Assembly (NCBI RefSeq): GCF_017592555.1 | Contig: NZ_JAGFNS010000007.1 | Span: 208,391-272,390, forward strand | DNA length: 64,000 bases | DNA from: Actinoplanes flavus | GTDB lineage: Bacteria; Actinomycetota; Actinomycetes; Mycobacteriales; Micromonosporaceae | Direction: 5' to 3' | Shown here: positions 8,502 through 16,145 of the stretch, one piece after another | How the letters are laid out: every line of letters begins with the position of its first letter | How positions within the stretch are numbered: the stretch's first letter is position 1 | Made by a program: the position numbers and the translations under genes | Notes under the pieces: model-generated | The model's database searches: none | Told to the model about the DNA's origin: nothing | Seen by the model: the letters and a program-made list of their open reading frames with translations, nothing else

Positions 8502-9653
8502 CTAGCTCGCGTTGCGGCCGAAGTCTCCGATGGCTTCGGCCATGCCCAGACGACGGATCCGGGGCAGATCCTCGGCGATCGCCCCGGCCGCCATGATCAG
8601 TGGGATGGCGGCCAGCTGCGCCACCGCGACCAGGTGGCCGAGCGGCGTCACCGCGAGCACCAGCACCGCCCCGGCCACCCGGTGCCACACCCCGGAGAGC
8701 CGCAGCAGCCGCAGGAAGGCGGCGTGCCCCAGCAGGTAGAGGGCCACGCCGCCGCTCAGCGCGAAGGCCGGGCCCCAGTGCAGCGGCTCGAACGCGTGCC
8801 CCACCGTCTTCTTGATGCCGACCGCCGTGACCACGATGCCGAGCAGCATCGGCACGTGCCCGTAGCCCCAGGCGTTCAGCGCCAGCCGGGCCCGGCGCAG
8901 CGGGTCGGACATGCCGGCCAGCACGTGCTCGGCCCGCTTGTCGTCGCCCGCGAAGTAGCACCACCACAGGTAGTAGGCGATGCCCAGGCCGAGGACCGCG
9001 ACCAGGATCGCGCCGCCGTCCAGGTGCACCTCCCGGAAGCCCAGCCCGATCGCGATGATCGACTCACCGATCGCGATGATCATGACGAGGCTGTGCCGTT
9101 CGGCGAAGTGGCCCGCGGAGATCGAGTGCATCTCGGCCGGGTGCACGTAGCCCGCGGTGATCTGCACCAGCGGCGCGGCGATCCAGCACAGGTGCCGCCA
9201 CGGCTCCGGCAACAGGCCGCCGGCCAGCACCAGGGCGGCGGCCAGCAGGTTGAGCGGGCCGAGCGTGCGCATCATCCGGACGGCCGCCGGGCCGGCGTGC
9301 AGGAACAGCACCGAGTGGACCACGTTCACCAGCAGGTAGCTGACCCCGAAGATCCAGCCGTACGCCCCGAACGCCTCCGGGATCGCCAGCGCCATCACCA
9401 GGAACCCGGCCATCCCGGCGAGCAGCAGGGTGCGCCGGGTGGTGGTGGTCGGCGCCACCGCGTTGGTGAGCCAGGCGTATCCCGAGTACATCCACCAGAC
9501 GACGGTCAGGATCAGGGTGGCGTCGATCAGACCGCGCGGTGACAGGTCGTGGGCGAGCGCGTCGGCGAGCTGGGTGACGGTGAAGACGAAGACCAGATCG
9601 AAGAACAGCTCCAATGTGGAGACGCGAATGCCGGCGGAGTCGCTCGTCGTCAT
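8502..9653 (-). CDS. Low temperature requirement protein A (LtrA) family membrane protein
   Basis: The 383-residue integral membrane protein begins with STLELFFDLVFVFTVTQLADAL, the signature opening of the LtrA family. About ten to twelve hydrophobic helices follow, including LFAERHSLVMIIAIGESIIAIG-like sequence with the conserved HFAERHSL and GES motifs. LtrA was named in Listeria for growth in the cold, but its biochemical activity is not established. The ATG at 9653 faces a divergent WYL-domain regulator that starts at 9710, leaving only 56 bp for both promoters. That arrangement makes LtrA a plausible regulatory target. Confidence 0.9.
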   Translation of the reverse strand: MTTSDSAGIRVSTLELFFDLVFVFTVTQLADALAHDLSPRGLIDATLILTVVWWMYSGYAWLTNAVAPTTTTRRTLLLAGMAGFLVMALAIPEAFGAYGWIFGVSYLLVNVVHSVLFLHAGPAAVRMMRTLGPLNLLAAALVLAGGLLPEPWRHLCWIAAPLVQITAGYVHPAEMHSISAGHFAERHSLVMIIAIGESIIAIGLGFREVHLDGGAILVAVLGLGIAYYLWWCYFAGDDKRAEHVLAGMSDPLRRARLALNAWGYGHVPMLLGIVVTAVGIKKTVGHAFEPLHWGPAFALSGGVALYLLGHAAFLRLLRLSGVWHRVAGAVLVLAVTPLGHLVAVAQLAAIPLIMAAGAIAEDLPRIRRLGMAEAIGDFGRNAS

Positions 9654-9709
9654 GCCGGGAGCCTAGGCGAGAACTGTTTCTGTCGTACCCCCGCTCTAGC
9701 GTGCGAGGG

Positions 9710-10426
9710 GTGAACCGAACGGATCGGCTGTACGCGCTCGTCGAGGAGCTGCGGGCGGTGGCGCCCCGCCCGCGCAGCGCCCGCTGGCTGGCCGAGCGCT
9801 TCGAGGTGAGCGTGCGCACGGTGGAGCGCGACATCTCGGCCCTCCAACAGTCCGGCACCCCGGTCTACGCCGAGACCGGCCGCACCGGCGGCTACTGCCT
9901 GGACCGCTCGCACACGCTGCCCCCGGTCAATCTGACCCCGGAGGAGGCGGTCGCCATGGCCCTCGCCCTGCGCTCGATGGGCGGGAGCCCGTTCCGGCAG
10001 CCCGCGGCCAGCGCGCTGCGCAAACTGGTCGCCGCCATGCGGCCGGCGGACGTGGCGGCCGCGCGCGCCCTGGCCGGGCGGATCCACCTGGCCGGTGATC
10101 CGCCGCCGACCCCGGTGCCACGGCTGGCCGGCCGGGCCGTCGGGGTGGACCGGGTCCTCCGGATCGGCTATGCCGACCGCCACGGCGTGGTGACCGAGCG
10201 GGAGGTCGAGCCGCTCGGCTACGCCGGGATCGGCGACCGCTGGTATCTGATCGCCTGGTGCCGGCTGCGGGACGCGGTGCGGGTGTTCCGGCCCGACCGG
10301 ATCACCACGGCGACACCGACACGGGAGGCGGTGCGGCACCGGCCACTCAGCGAGACCGGCCTGGACATCCCGCACCACCTCTCCCCGTTCAGCCTGACCG
10401 GCGACCTCAGCCCGCGGGCGGGGTGA
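9710..10426 (+). CDS. YafY-type transcriptional regulator with HTH and WYL domains
   Basis: This 238-residue protein has an N-terminal winged helix-turn-helix (RLYALVEELRAVAPRPRSARWLAERFEVSVRTVERDISALQ region, residues 5-45) and a C-terminal WYL domain (about 140-220), which includes GDRWYLIAWCRLRDAVRVFRPDRI. WYL domains bind ligands or nucleic acid, and such proteins regulate diverse genes in actinobacteria. The GTG at 9710, after GCGAGGG, gives the typical start MNRTDRLYALVEEL. It is divergent from the ltrA-type gene, and its 3' end overlaps the convergent VOC gene by 20 bp. Confidence 0.92.
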   Translation: MNRTDRLYALVEELRAVAPRPRSARWLAERFEVSVRTVERDISALQQSGTPVYAETGRTGGYCLDRSHTLPPVNLTPEEAVAMALALRSMGGSPFRQPAASALRKLVAAMRPADVAAARALAGRIHLAGDPPPTPVPRLAGRAVGVDRVLRIGYADRHGVVTEREVEPLGYAGIGDRWYLIAWCRLRDAVRVFRPDRITTATPTREAVRHRPLSETGLDIPHHLSPFSLTGDLSPRAG

Positions 10427-10769
10427 AGACCTGGAACTGGTTGCCCGACGGGTCGAGCACGTGGGCGAGGGTCAGCCCGTCCGCCGTGGTGCGCTTCACC
10501 AGCACCTTGCCGCCGGCCGCCTCGGCCTGCCGGCAGGTGGCCTCGGTGTCGGCCACCACCACCGAGAAGACCGCGTGGTTCGGGCCCCCGCCGGTCGCGA
10601 GACCGCCCTGCAGGCCGCCCTCACCCGGCGTGGTGATGATCCGGTAGGCGGCGCCGGCCGTCTCGTCGTCGGCGAAGCTCCATCCGAACAGTTCGCCGTA
10701 GAACCGCTCGGCCGCCTCCGGCTGGTCGGTGCCGATCTGGAACCAGCCGATCTGGTTGACTGCCGTCAT
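10407..10769 (-). CDS. VOC superfamily (glyoxalase/bleomycin-resistance fold) protein
   Basis: The 120-residue protein has the paired beta-alpha-beta-beta-beta modules of the vicinal oxygen chelate fold. Typical segments are IGWFQIGTDQPEAAERFYGELFGW at the start and LVKRTTADGLTLAHVLDPSGNQFQVF at the end. The family includes glyoxalases, dioxygenases and antibiotic-binding proteins; nothing here identifies a substrate. GGGAGCAG precedes the ATG at 10769. The gene is divergent from the glutamine amidotransferase gene at 10874. It ends inside the last 20 bp of the WYL regulator on the other strand. Confidence 0.88.
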   Translation of the reverse strand: MTAVNQIGWFQIGTDQPEAAERFYGELFGWSFADDETAGAAYRIITTPGEGGLQGGLATGGGPNHAVFSVVVADTEATCRQAEAAGGKVLVKRTTADGLTLAHVLDPSGNQFQVFTPPAG

Positions 10770-10873
10770 CTGTCTGCTCCCTCGTGGTCGGTTGACTCCA
10801 GAACCACTCTGGTGAAGCGTCACGACAGCGTCCTGTCGGTGTTTCCGCGGGCGGCAACGGTTAGCCTCGACGG

Positions 10874-11659
10874 GTGGCCACCGCACTAGTCATCGAGAAC
10901 GACCCCAGTGACGACCTCCGGCGCCTCGGCGACTGGCTGACCGAAGCCGGCCTGGAGCTCACCGTGCTCCGGCCGCACGCCGGCGACCGGCTCCCCGAGA
11001 CGCTCGACGGCTATCTCGCCCTGATCGTGCTGGGCGGCGAGCAGAACGCCTACCCGGCGGCCGACGGCACCCCCGGCGCCCCCTGGTTCCCGGCCCTGGA
11101 GGGGCTGCTGCGCAAGGCGGTCCGGCACCGGGTGCCGACCCTCGGCGTGTGCCTGGGCGGGCAGCTGCTGGCCATCGCGCACGGCGGTCACGTCGAGCGC
11201 AGCACGGCCGGGCCGGAGATCGGTCCCGGGCTGGTCGGCAAACGCGACGCCGCCGACAACGACCCGCTGTTCAAGTGGGTGCCGCTGCTGCCCGACGTGA
11301 CCCAGTGGCACCGTGACGAGATCACCGAGCTGCCGTTGAACGCGACCCTGCTGGCCGCCTCCTCCCGCTACCCGAACCAGGCGTTCCGGATCGGCGACCG
11401 GGCCTGGGGCCTCCAGTTCCACATCGAGTGCGACGCCGACATGATCGCCGACTGGGTGCGCGCCGACAGCGCCACCCTGACCGAGCTCGGCTACGACCCG
11501 GAGGCCGTGGTGCTGGCCACCGCCGCGTCGCTCGCCGACGTGGAGGAGGTCTGGCAGCCGTTCGCGGTCCGCTTCGCCTCCCTGGCGCTCGGCACCCTGC
11601 CCGACGCCGACATCCCGAACCAGGTCGTCGGCCGGACCCTGCCACTGCTGGGGCAGTGA
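10874..11659 (+). CDS. Class I glutamine amidotransferase-like protein
   Basis: The 261 residues form a single class I (triad) glutamine amidotransferase domain like that of GMP synthase. The nucleophile elbow is GVCLGGQ with Cys93, and the His-Glu pair is in LQFHIE (His183, Glu185). It would release ammonia from glutamine for an unknown acceptor or act as a gamma-glutamyl hydrolase. The stop overlaps the glnE start as TGATG, so the two are translationally coupled. That position beside the glutamine synthetase modifier suggests a link to glutamine metabolism. Start is GTG at 10874. Confidence 0.88.
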   Translation: MATALVIENDPSDDLRRLGDWLTEAGLELTVLRPHAGDRLPETLDGYLALIVLGGEQNAYPAADGTPGAPWFPALEGLLRKAVRHRVPTLGVCLGGQLLAIAHGGHVERSTAGPEIGPGLVGKRDAADNDPLFKWVPLLPDVTQWHRDEITELPLNATLLAASSRYPNQAFRIGDRAWGLQFHIECDADMIADWVRADSATLTELGYDPEAVVLATAASLADVEEVWQPFAVRFASLALGTLPDADIPNQVVGRTLPLLGQ

Positions 11660-14610
11660 TGACCAGGCCCACCCGCCTGGCCCGGTACGGGTTCGCCGAC
11701 AACGGCGCCCGGGCCACCGATCTGCTCGGCCCGCAGGGGCTGCGACTGTGGGACACCGAGGCACAGGCGCCGGTCGACGAGCGGGCCGCCGGGCTGCTCG
11801 AGGCGCTCTCCAAGGCCGCCGACCCGAACCTCGCGCTGCGCCAGCTGCACCGCATCGTCGAGTCGGTGGAACGGCACGGCGACGACCCCGGCGACCTGCT
11901 CGGGGCGCTGGCCGACGACCACGGCCTGCGGCGGCGGCTGCTCGCCGTGCTGGGCGCGTCGTCCACCCTCGGCGACCTGCTGGTGGCCAACCCGGGGGAG
12001 TGGCGGACGCTGGCCACCGGGCGCAGCGGCGGGCCACCGGACGCCGACGGGGGCCTGGCCGACTTCACGGAGTTGACCGTTCCGGCACTGCGTACCGCGT
12101 ACCGGATCTCGCTTTTGAGAATCGCGGCCGCCGACCTGACCGGCGGCAGAGGGCTGGAACCCACCATGGCCGCCCTCTCCCGCCTGGCCGACGAGACGCT
12201 GGCCGCCGCCTACGCGATCGCGGTGGCCGCCCTGCCGGAGAGCGTGGCGGAGCCGCGCCTCGCGGTCGTCGCGATGGGCAAGTGCGGCGGCAACGAGCTG
12301 AACTACGTCTCCGACGTCGACGTGATCTTCGTGGCCGCGAGTGACGAGGATCTGAGCGCCGCCACCACGATCGCCGCGCGGATCATCGAGATCGGCGGCC
12401 AGGTGGCCTGGCCGGTGGACGCCGCGCTGCGCCCGGAGGGCAGTCGCGGCCCGCTCGTGCGCACCCTCGCCAGCCATCAGGCCTACTACCGGCGCTGGGC
12501 CCGGACGTGGGAGTTCCAGGCGCTGCTCAAGGCCCGTCCGGCGGCCGGCGATCTGGCCCTGGCGCAGGAGTGGATCGCCGATCTGGCGCCGCTGGTCTGG
12601 CACGCGGCCGAGCGGCCCGAGGCGGTCGCCGACGTGCGCGACATGCGCCGCAAGATCATCGAGAACGTGCCGAAGAAGGAACTGGACCGCGAGATCAAAC
12701 GCGGTCCGGGCGGGCTGCGCGACATCGAGTTCGCGGTGCAGCTGCTCCAGCTCGTGCACGGCCGGGTGGACGAGACGCTGCGCGGCGGCGGCACGCTCCC
12801 GGCGCTGCGCGCCCTGGTCGCCGGCGGCTACGTGGGCCGCGAGGACGGCGAGACGCTGCTGCGTGGCTACCGGTTCCTGCGCGGCGTCGAACACCGGCTG
12901 CAACTTCAACACCTGCGGCGTACGCACACCGTGCCGGACGATCCGGACGGACTCCGCTGGCTCGCGGCCGCCCTGGGGTATACCGCCCTGCCCGGTCAGG
13001 GCGCCGTCGAGGCCTTCCGGTCCGACTGGGTGGGACACGCCGCCAACGTTCGCCGCCTGCACGTCAAGCTGCTCTACCGGCCGCTGCTGGAGGCGGTCGC
13101 CCGGGTCCCCGCCGAGGAACTGCGGATGACCCCGGAGTCGGCCCGCCGCCGGCTGGAGATCCTCGGGTTCGCCGACCCGGCCGCCGCGCTACGGCATCTG
13201 GAGGCGCTGACCGGGGGCGTCACCCGTACCTCGGCGATCCAGCGCACCCTGCTGCCGATGCTGCTCCAGGACTTCGCCGACGCCCCGGAACCCGACCGTG
13301 GCCTGCTCAACTACCGCCAGGTGTCGGACAAACTGGGCAGCACGCCGTGGTATCTGCGGCTGCTGCGCGACGGCGGACCGGTGGCCCGCCGCCTGGCCCG
13401 GGTGCTGAGCCTCTCCCGGTACGCCACCGACCTGCTCACCCGCGACCCGGAGGCGCTGCGCCTGCTCGCCGAGGACACCGAACTCCAGCCCCGGCCGCGG
13501 GAGACGCTGCTGGACGGGTTCGCGGCGGCCGGCGACCGGCACACCGACCCGGTGAAGGCCATCGGCGCGGTCCGGGCGCTGCGCCGCCGGGAGCTGTTCC
13601 GGCTGGCCAGCGCGGACATCCTGAGCCACGGCGGCGACCTGGCCCCGGACCGTCCGCTCGGCGTCGACGCCATCGGGGTGGCCCTCTCCGACGTCACCGA
13701 CGCCACCCTGAACGCGGCGCTGCGGATCGCCCGGCGCGCCAAACCCGGCCCGGACGGGCTGCGGTTCGCGGTCATCGGCATGGGCCGGCTCGGCGGGTAC
13801 GAGATGAGCTACCCCTCCGACGCCGACGTGCTGTTCGTCTACGAGCCGCCGGCCGGCTGCCCCGAGGCTGAGGCCAGCGCCGCGGCGCACGCCATCGCCG
13901 AGGAGATGCGCCGGCTGCTCAACGCCCCCGCCCCGGACCCGGCCCTGGGCGTCGACGCCGACCTGCGCCCGGAGGGCCGGCAGGGGCCGCTGGTGCGCAG
14001 CCTCCAGGCGTACCGGCAGTACTACGACCGCTGGTCGAAGGTGTGGGAGGCGCAGGCGCTGCTGCGGGCCCGGTTCGTCTGCGGCGACGTGGAGCTGGGG
14101 CAGCGGTTCGAGGCGCTGGCCGACCGGATGCGCTACCCGTCCGGTGGCCTCACCCGCGAGCAGGTGGTCGAGATCCGCCGGATCAAGGCCCGGGTGGAGA
14201 CCGAGCGGCTGCCCCGCGGCGCCGACCCGAACACGCACACCAAACTCGGCCGGGGCGGACTCGCCGACGTCGAGTGGGCGGTCCAGCTCACCCAGCTGCG
14301 GTACGCCCACGAGCTGCCCGGGCTGCGCCGCACCCGGACCCTGGAGGCGCTGTCCGAGGCCGCCGGAGCCGAGCTGGTCAGCGAACCGGACGCGGCCGAG
14401 ATGGCGGCCGGCTGGACACTGGCGGCCCAGGTCCGCAACGCGCTCACCCTGGTCCGCGGCCGCCCCACCGACCAGCTGCCGCGCCACGGGGTCGAGCTGG
14501 CGGGCGCGGTGCTCCTGCTGGGCGGCGGCGACCCGGGTGAGTTCGTGGACCGGTACCTACGGTTGACCCGGCGATCCCGGGCCGCGATGGAGCGGGTGCT
14601 GGAGTCCTGA
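11659..14610 (+). CDS. glnE: Bifunctional glutamine synthetase adenylyltransferase/adenylyl-removing enzyme
   Basis: GlnE adds AMP to a tyrosine of glutamine synthetase and removes it, setting the enzyme's activity to nitrogen status. The 983-residue protein has the expected tandem layout of two nucleotidyltransferase domains. The N-terminal half shows GKCGGNELNYVSDVDVIF, with its DxD near residue 218. The C-terminal half shows GMGRLGGYEMSYPSDADVLF, with its DxD near residue 721. Repeated LRPEGxxGPLVRSL and GRGGLxDVEWAVQL motifs follow each one. The ATG at 11659 overlaps the amidotransferase stop. Its substrate in this window is the GlnA at 33183, which keeps the target tyrosine. Confidence 0.97.
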   Translation: MTRPTRLARYGFADNGARATDLLGPQGLRLWDTEAQAPVDERAAGLLEALSKAADPNLALRQLHRIVESVERHGDDPGDLLGALADDHGLRRRLLAVLGASSTLGDLLVANPGEWRTLATGRSGGPPDADGGLADFTELTVPALRTAYRISLLRIAAADLTGGRGLEPTMAALSRLADETLAAAYAIAVAALPESVAEPRLAVVAMGKCGGNELNYVSDVDVIFVAASDEDLSAATTIAARIIEIGGQVAWPVDAALRPEGSRGPLVRTLASHQAYYRRWARTWEFQALLKARPAAGDLALAQEWIADLAPLVWHAAERPEAVADVRDMRRKIIENVPKKELDREIKRGPGGLRDIEFAVQLLQLVHGRVDETLRGGGTLPALRALVAGGYVGREDGETLLRGYRFLRGVEHRLQLQHLRRTHTVPDDPDGLRWLAAALGYTALPGQGAVEAFRSDWVGHAANVRRLHVKLLYRPLLEAVARVPAEELRMTPESARRRLEILGFADPAAALRHLEALTGGVTRTSAIQRTLLPMLLQDFADAPEPDRGLLNYRQVSDKLGSTPWYLRLLRDGGPVARRLARVLSLSRYATDLLTRDPEALRLLAEDTELQPRPRETLLDGFAAAGDRHTDPVKAIGAVRALRRRELFRLASADILSHGGDLAPDRPLGVDAIGVALSDVTDATLNAALRIARRAKPGPDGLRFAVIGMGRLGGYEMSYPSDADVLFVYEPPAGCPEAEASAAAHAIAEEMRRLLNAPAPDPALGVDADLRPEGRQGPLVRSLQAYRQYYDRWSKVWEAQALLRARFVCGDVELGQRFEALADRMRYPSGGLTREQVVEIRRIKARVETERLPRGADPNTHTKLGRGGLADVEWAVQLTQLRYAHELPGLRRTRTLEALSEAAGAELVSEPDAAEMAAGWTLAAQVRNALTLVRGRPTDQLPRHGVELAGAVLLLGGGDPGEFVDRYLRLTRRSRAAMERVLES

Positions 14611-15348
14611 TCAGCACGGTTCGCTGGTGGCGTCCCCGCGCAGCAGGCGATAGGTGTTCCCGGTGGTGCTGAGCACGTAGACGGCCCGCCACCGGGTGCA
14701 GGTCTCGTCGAGCCGTTCCGGCGGGCCGTGCCCGTCCTTCTGCTCGCTGCGGAAGGTGACCTCGGCCCGCAGCCGCCCGGACGCCGCCTCGGCCAGCCGG
14801 ACCAGTACGACGTCCGAGTCCCGGGTCGTCGACGTGCCCTCGGCGAACGCCGCCATCTGCCGGGCGTCCGCCGGGTCGATCTCACCGGCCGGGTCGAGCA
14901 CCCCGGCGACGGCCCGGTAGTCCCGCTCGTTGATTCCGGTGAAGTACGTGTCCAGCATGTCCGCCACGTCGCCGGCCCGCGGGTCGGTGACCGCCGCGGC
15001 CACGGTGACCAGGCCGGCCCGGTCGTTCTCCAGGACCGGGACGGGCGCGGCCGACGCCACCGGGCGGCCCGGGGCACTCGGCTGGTGGTCCGTGCCGAGC
15101 AGGCGCGGCCCGCCCACGACGGCCGCCGTCACCAGGGCCGCGATGAGGACCACGATCGGCAGGGCGGGCAACAGGCGGCTGCGGGCCGGCGGTGCGGGCG
15201 GTCCCGGATCGGCCGGTTCGGGAATCCACAGCGGAGCCGGTTCGGGCGGCTCCCAGATGGCCGCCCGCGGTGGGCGGGGGCGGTGACAGACCGCGCACTC
15301 GTCCGGCGTGCCGGAGTTCCGTTCCCCGCAGTCGATACAGACCCACAT
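14611..15348 (-). CDS. Zinc-ribbon membrane protein of unknown function
   Basis: The protein has 245 residues and an unknown family. Its N-terminus holds a small zinc finger, with Cys4, Cys7, Cys18 and Cys21 spaced CxxC-x10-CxxC, similar to RanBP2-type or rubredoxin-like ribbons. A proline-rich linker and one membrane helix (about 60-80, LPALPIVVLIAALVTAAVV) come next. The remaining 160 residues should be outside the cell, contain YFTGINERDYRAVAGVLDP, and resemble the NTF2-like/SnoaL-type folds often found in such proteins. It converges on glnE with no intergenic gap. Function cannot be assigned. Confidence 0.75.
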   Translation of the reverse strand: MWVCIDCGERNSGTPDECAVCHRPRPPRAAIWEPPEPAPLWIPEPADPGPPAPPARSRLLPALPIVVLIAALVTAAVVGGPRLLGTDHQPSAPGRPVASAAPVPVLENDRAGLVTVAAAVTDPRAGDVADMLDTYFTGINERDYRAVAGVLDPAGEIDPADARQMAAFAEGTSTTRDSDVVLVRLAEAASGRLRAEVTFRSEQKDGHGPPERLDETCTRWRAVYVLSTTGNTYRLLRGDATSEPC

Positions 15349-15403
15349 GTATCTGCCAACGAGCCCGGGTCATCCAGGGCCGCGGATGTCACGCGTGCGG
15401 GTG

Positions 15404-15847
15404 TCAGCCGGTCGCGGCCGTTATCACTCTTGTCAGTGCGGCGTGCACCTGGCGAAGGTCCTCGATCGGCATGCCGAGCCGTTCGACCACCGCGGGCGGG
15501 ATCCGCTCCGCCTCGGCCCGCAGCTCCCGGCCCCGCCCGGTCAGCGTGATCGCCAGGCTGCGCTCGTCGGCCCGGTCCCGTTCCCGGCGCAGGTAGCCGA
15601 TCGCCTCCAGCCGTTTGAGCAGCGGGGACAGCGTGCCCGGGTCGAGTTGCAGCAGCTCGGAGAGACGGCGGACGGAGAGCGGGGCGTGCTGCCAGAGGGC
15701 GAGCATCACCAGGTACTGAGGATGGGTCAGGCCCATCGGCTCCAGCAGCGGGCGGTAGATCGCCACGACGCTGCGGGCGGCCACCGACAGCGCGAAGCAG
15801 ACCTGCTGCTCCAGCGCCAACGGGTCTTCCACGGGTTCGCTCATCAC
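15404..15847 (-). CDS. MarR family transcriptional regulator
   Basis: The 147-residue protein has the MarR winged helix: LTHPQYLVMLALWQHAPLSVRRLSELLQLDPGTLSPLLKRLEAIGYLRRERD (about 40-92), with the DER-type wing that follows. Members bind palindromes as dimers and release them when they sense phenolics, oxidants or other ligands. No conserved N-terminal Cys of the OhrR type is obvious, although one Cys occurs near residue 14. Translation may start at GTG 15847 or at the ATG one codon further in. A 10+10 bp palindrome lies 13 bases upstream, so it is very likely autoregulated together with the divergent small gene at 15912. Confidence 0.92.
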   Translation of the reverse strand: MMSEPVEDPLALEQQVCFALSVAARSVVAIYRPLLEPMGLTHPQYLVMLALWQHAPLSVRRLSELLQLDPGTLSPLLKRLEAIGYLRRERDRADERSLAITLTGRGRELRAEAERIPPAVVERLGMPIEDLRQVHAALTRVITAATG

Positions 15848-15859
15848 CGGCTACTCTAG

Positions 15860-15883
15860 CAATCATTGGTGTACCAATGATTG
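15860..15883. promoter_or_regulatory. Palindromic operator for the MarR regulator
   Basis: CAATCATTGG (15860-15869) and CCAATGATTG (15874-15883) are perfect inverted repeats with a 4-base spacer (TGTA). The site lies between the divergent marR-type gene and the 77-residue gene at 15912. Its AT-rich arms stand out from the surroundings. Arm length and spacing fit MarR-family dimers. Confidence 0.85.
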
Positions 15884-15911
15884 GCCTGCAAACTGTTTCA
15901 GGAGGCGCGTC

Positions 15912-16145
15912 GTGTCCCGTTTGTCGGAGTGGTATCACCGCACCTTCGACGACTGGTTCTTCCGGTCCTTCATCGGCCCGGCCCAGACCAAGGGCGCCGT
16001 CCAGGGGTGCGACGAGCCCGCACGTGAGCAGTGGAAACGCGACCTGGAGAACCGCAAGCGCTACACCCGCGAACAGCGCGAGCGCAAACGCGCCGAACGC
16101 GAGGCCCGGCACAACTCCAGCAGCCGTTCATCGGCACGTACCTGA
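15912..16145 (+). CDS. Small basic protein of unknown function
   Basis: This 77-residue protein starts MSRLSEWYHRTFDDWFFRSFIGPAQ and ends in a highly charged Arg/Lys/Glu helix. There is no membrane segment and I recognise no family. AGGAGG lies six bases before the GTG at 15912, one of the best ribosome sites in the window. The gene shares the MarR operator with the divergent regulator, so it may be its main target. Its last 85 bp overlap the 3' end of the convergent HEAT-repeat gene, which is unusual but possible. Confidence 0.7.
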   Translation: MSRLSEWYHRTFDDWFFRSFIGPAQTKGAVQGCDEPAREQWKRDLENRKRYTREQRERKRAEREARHNSSSRSSART

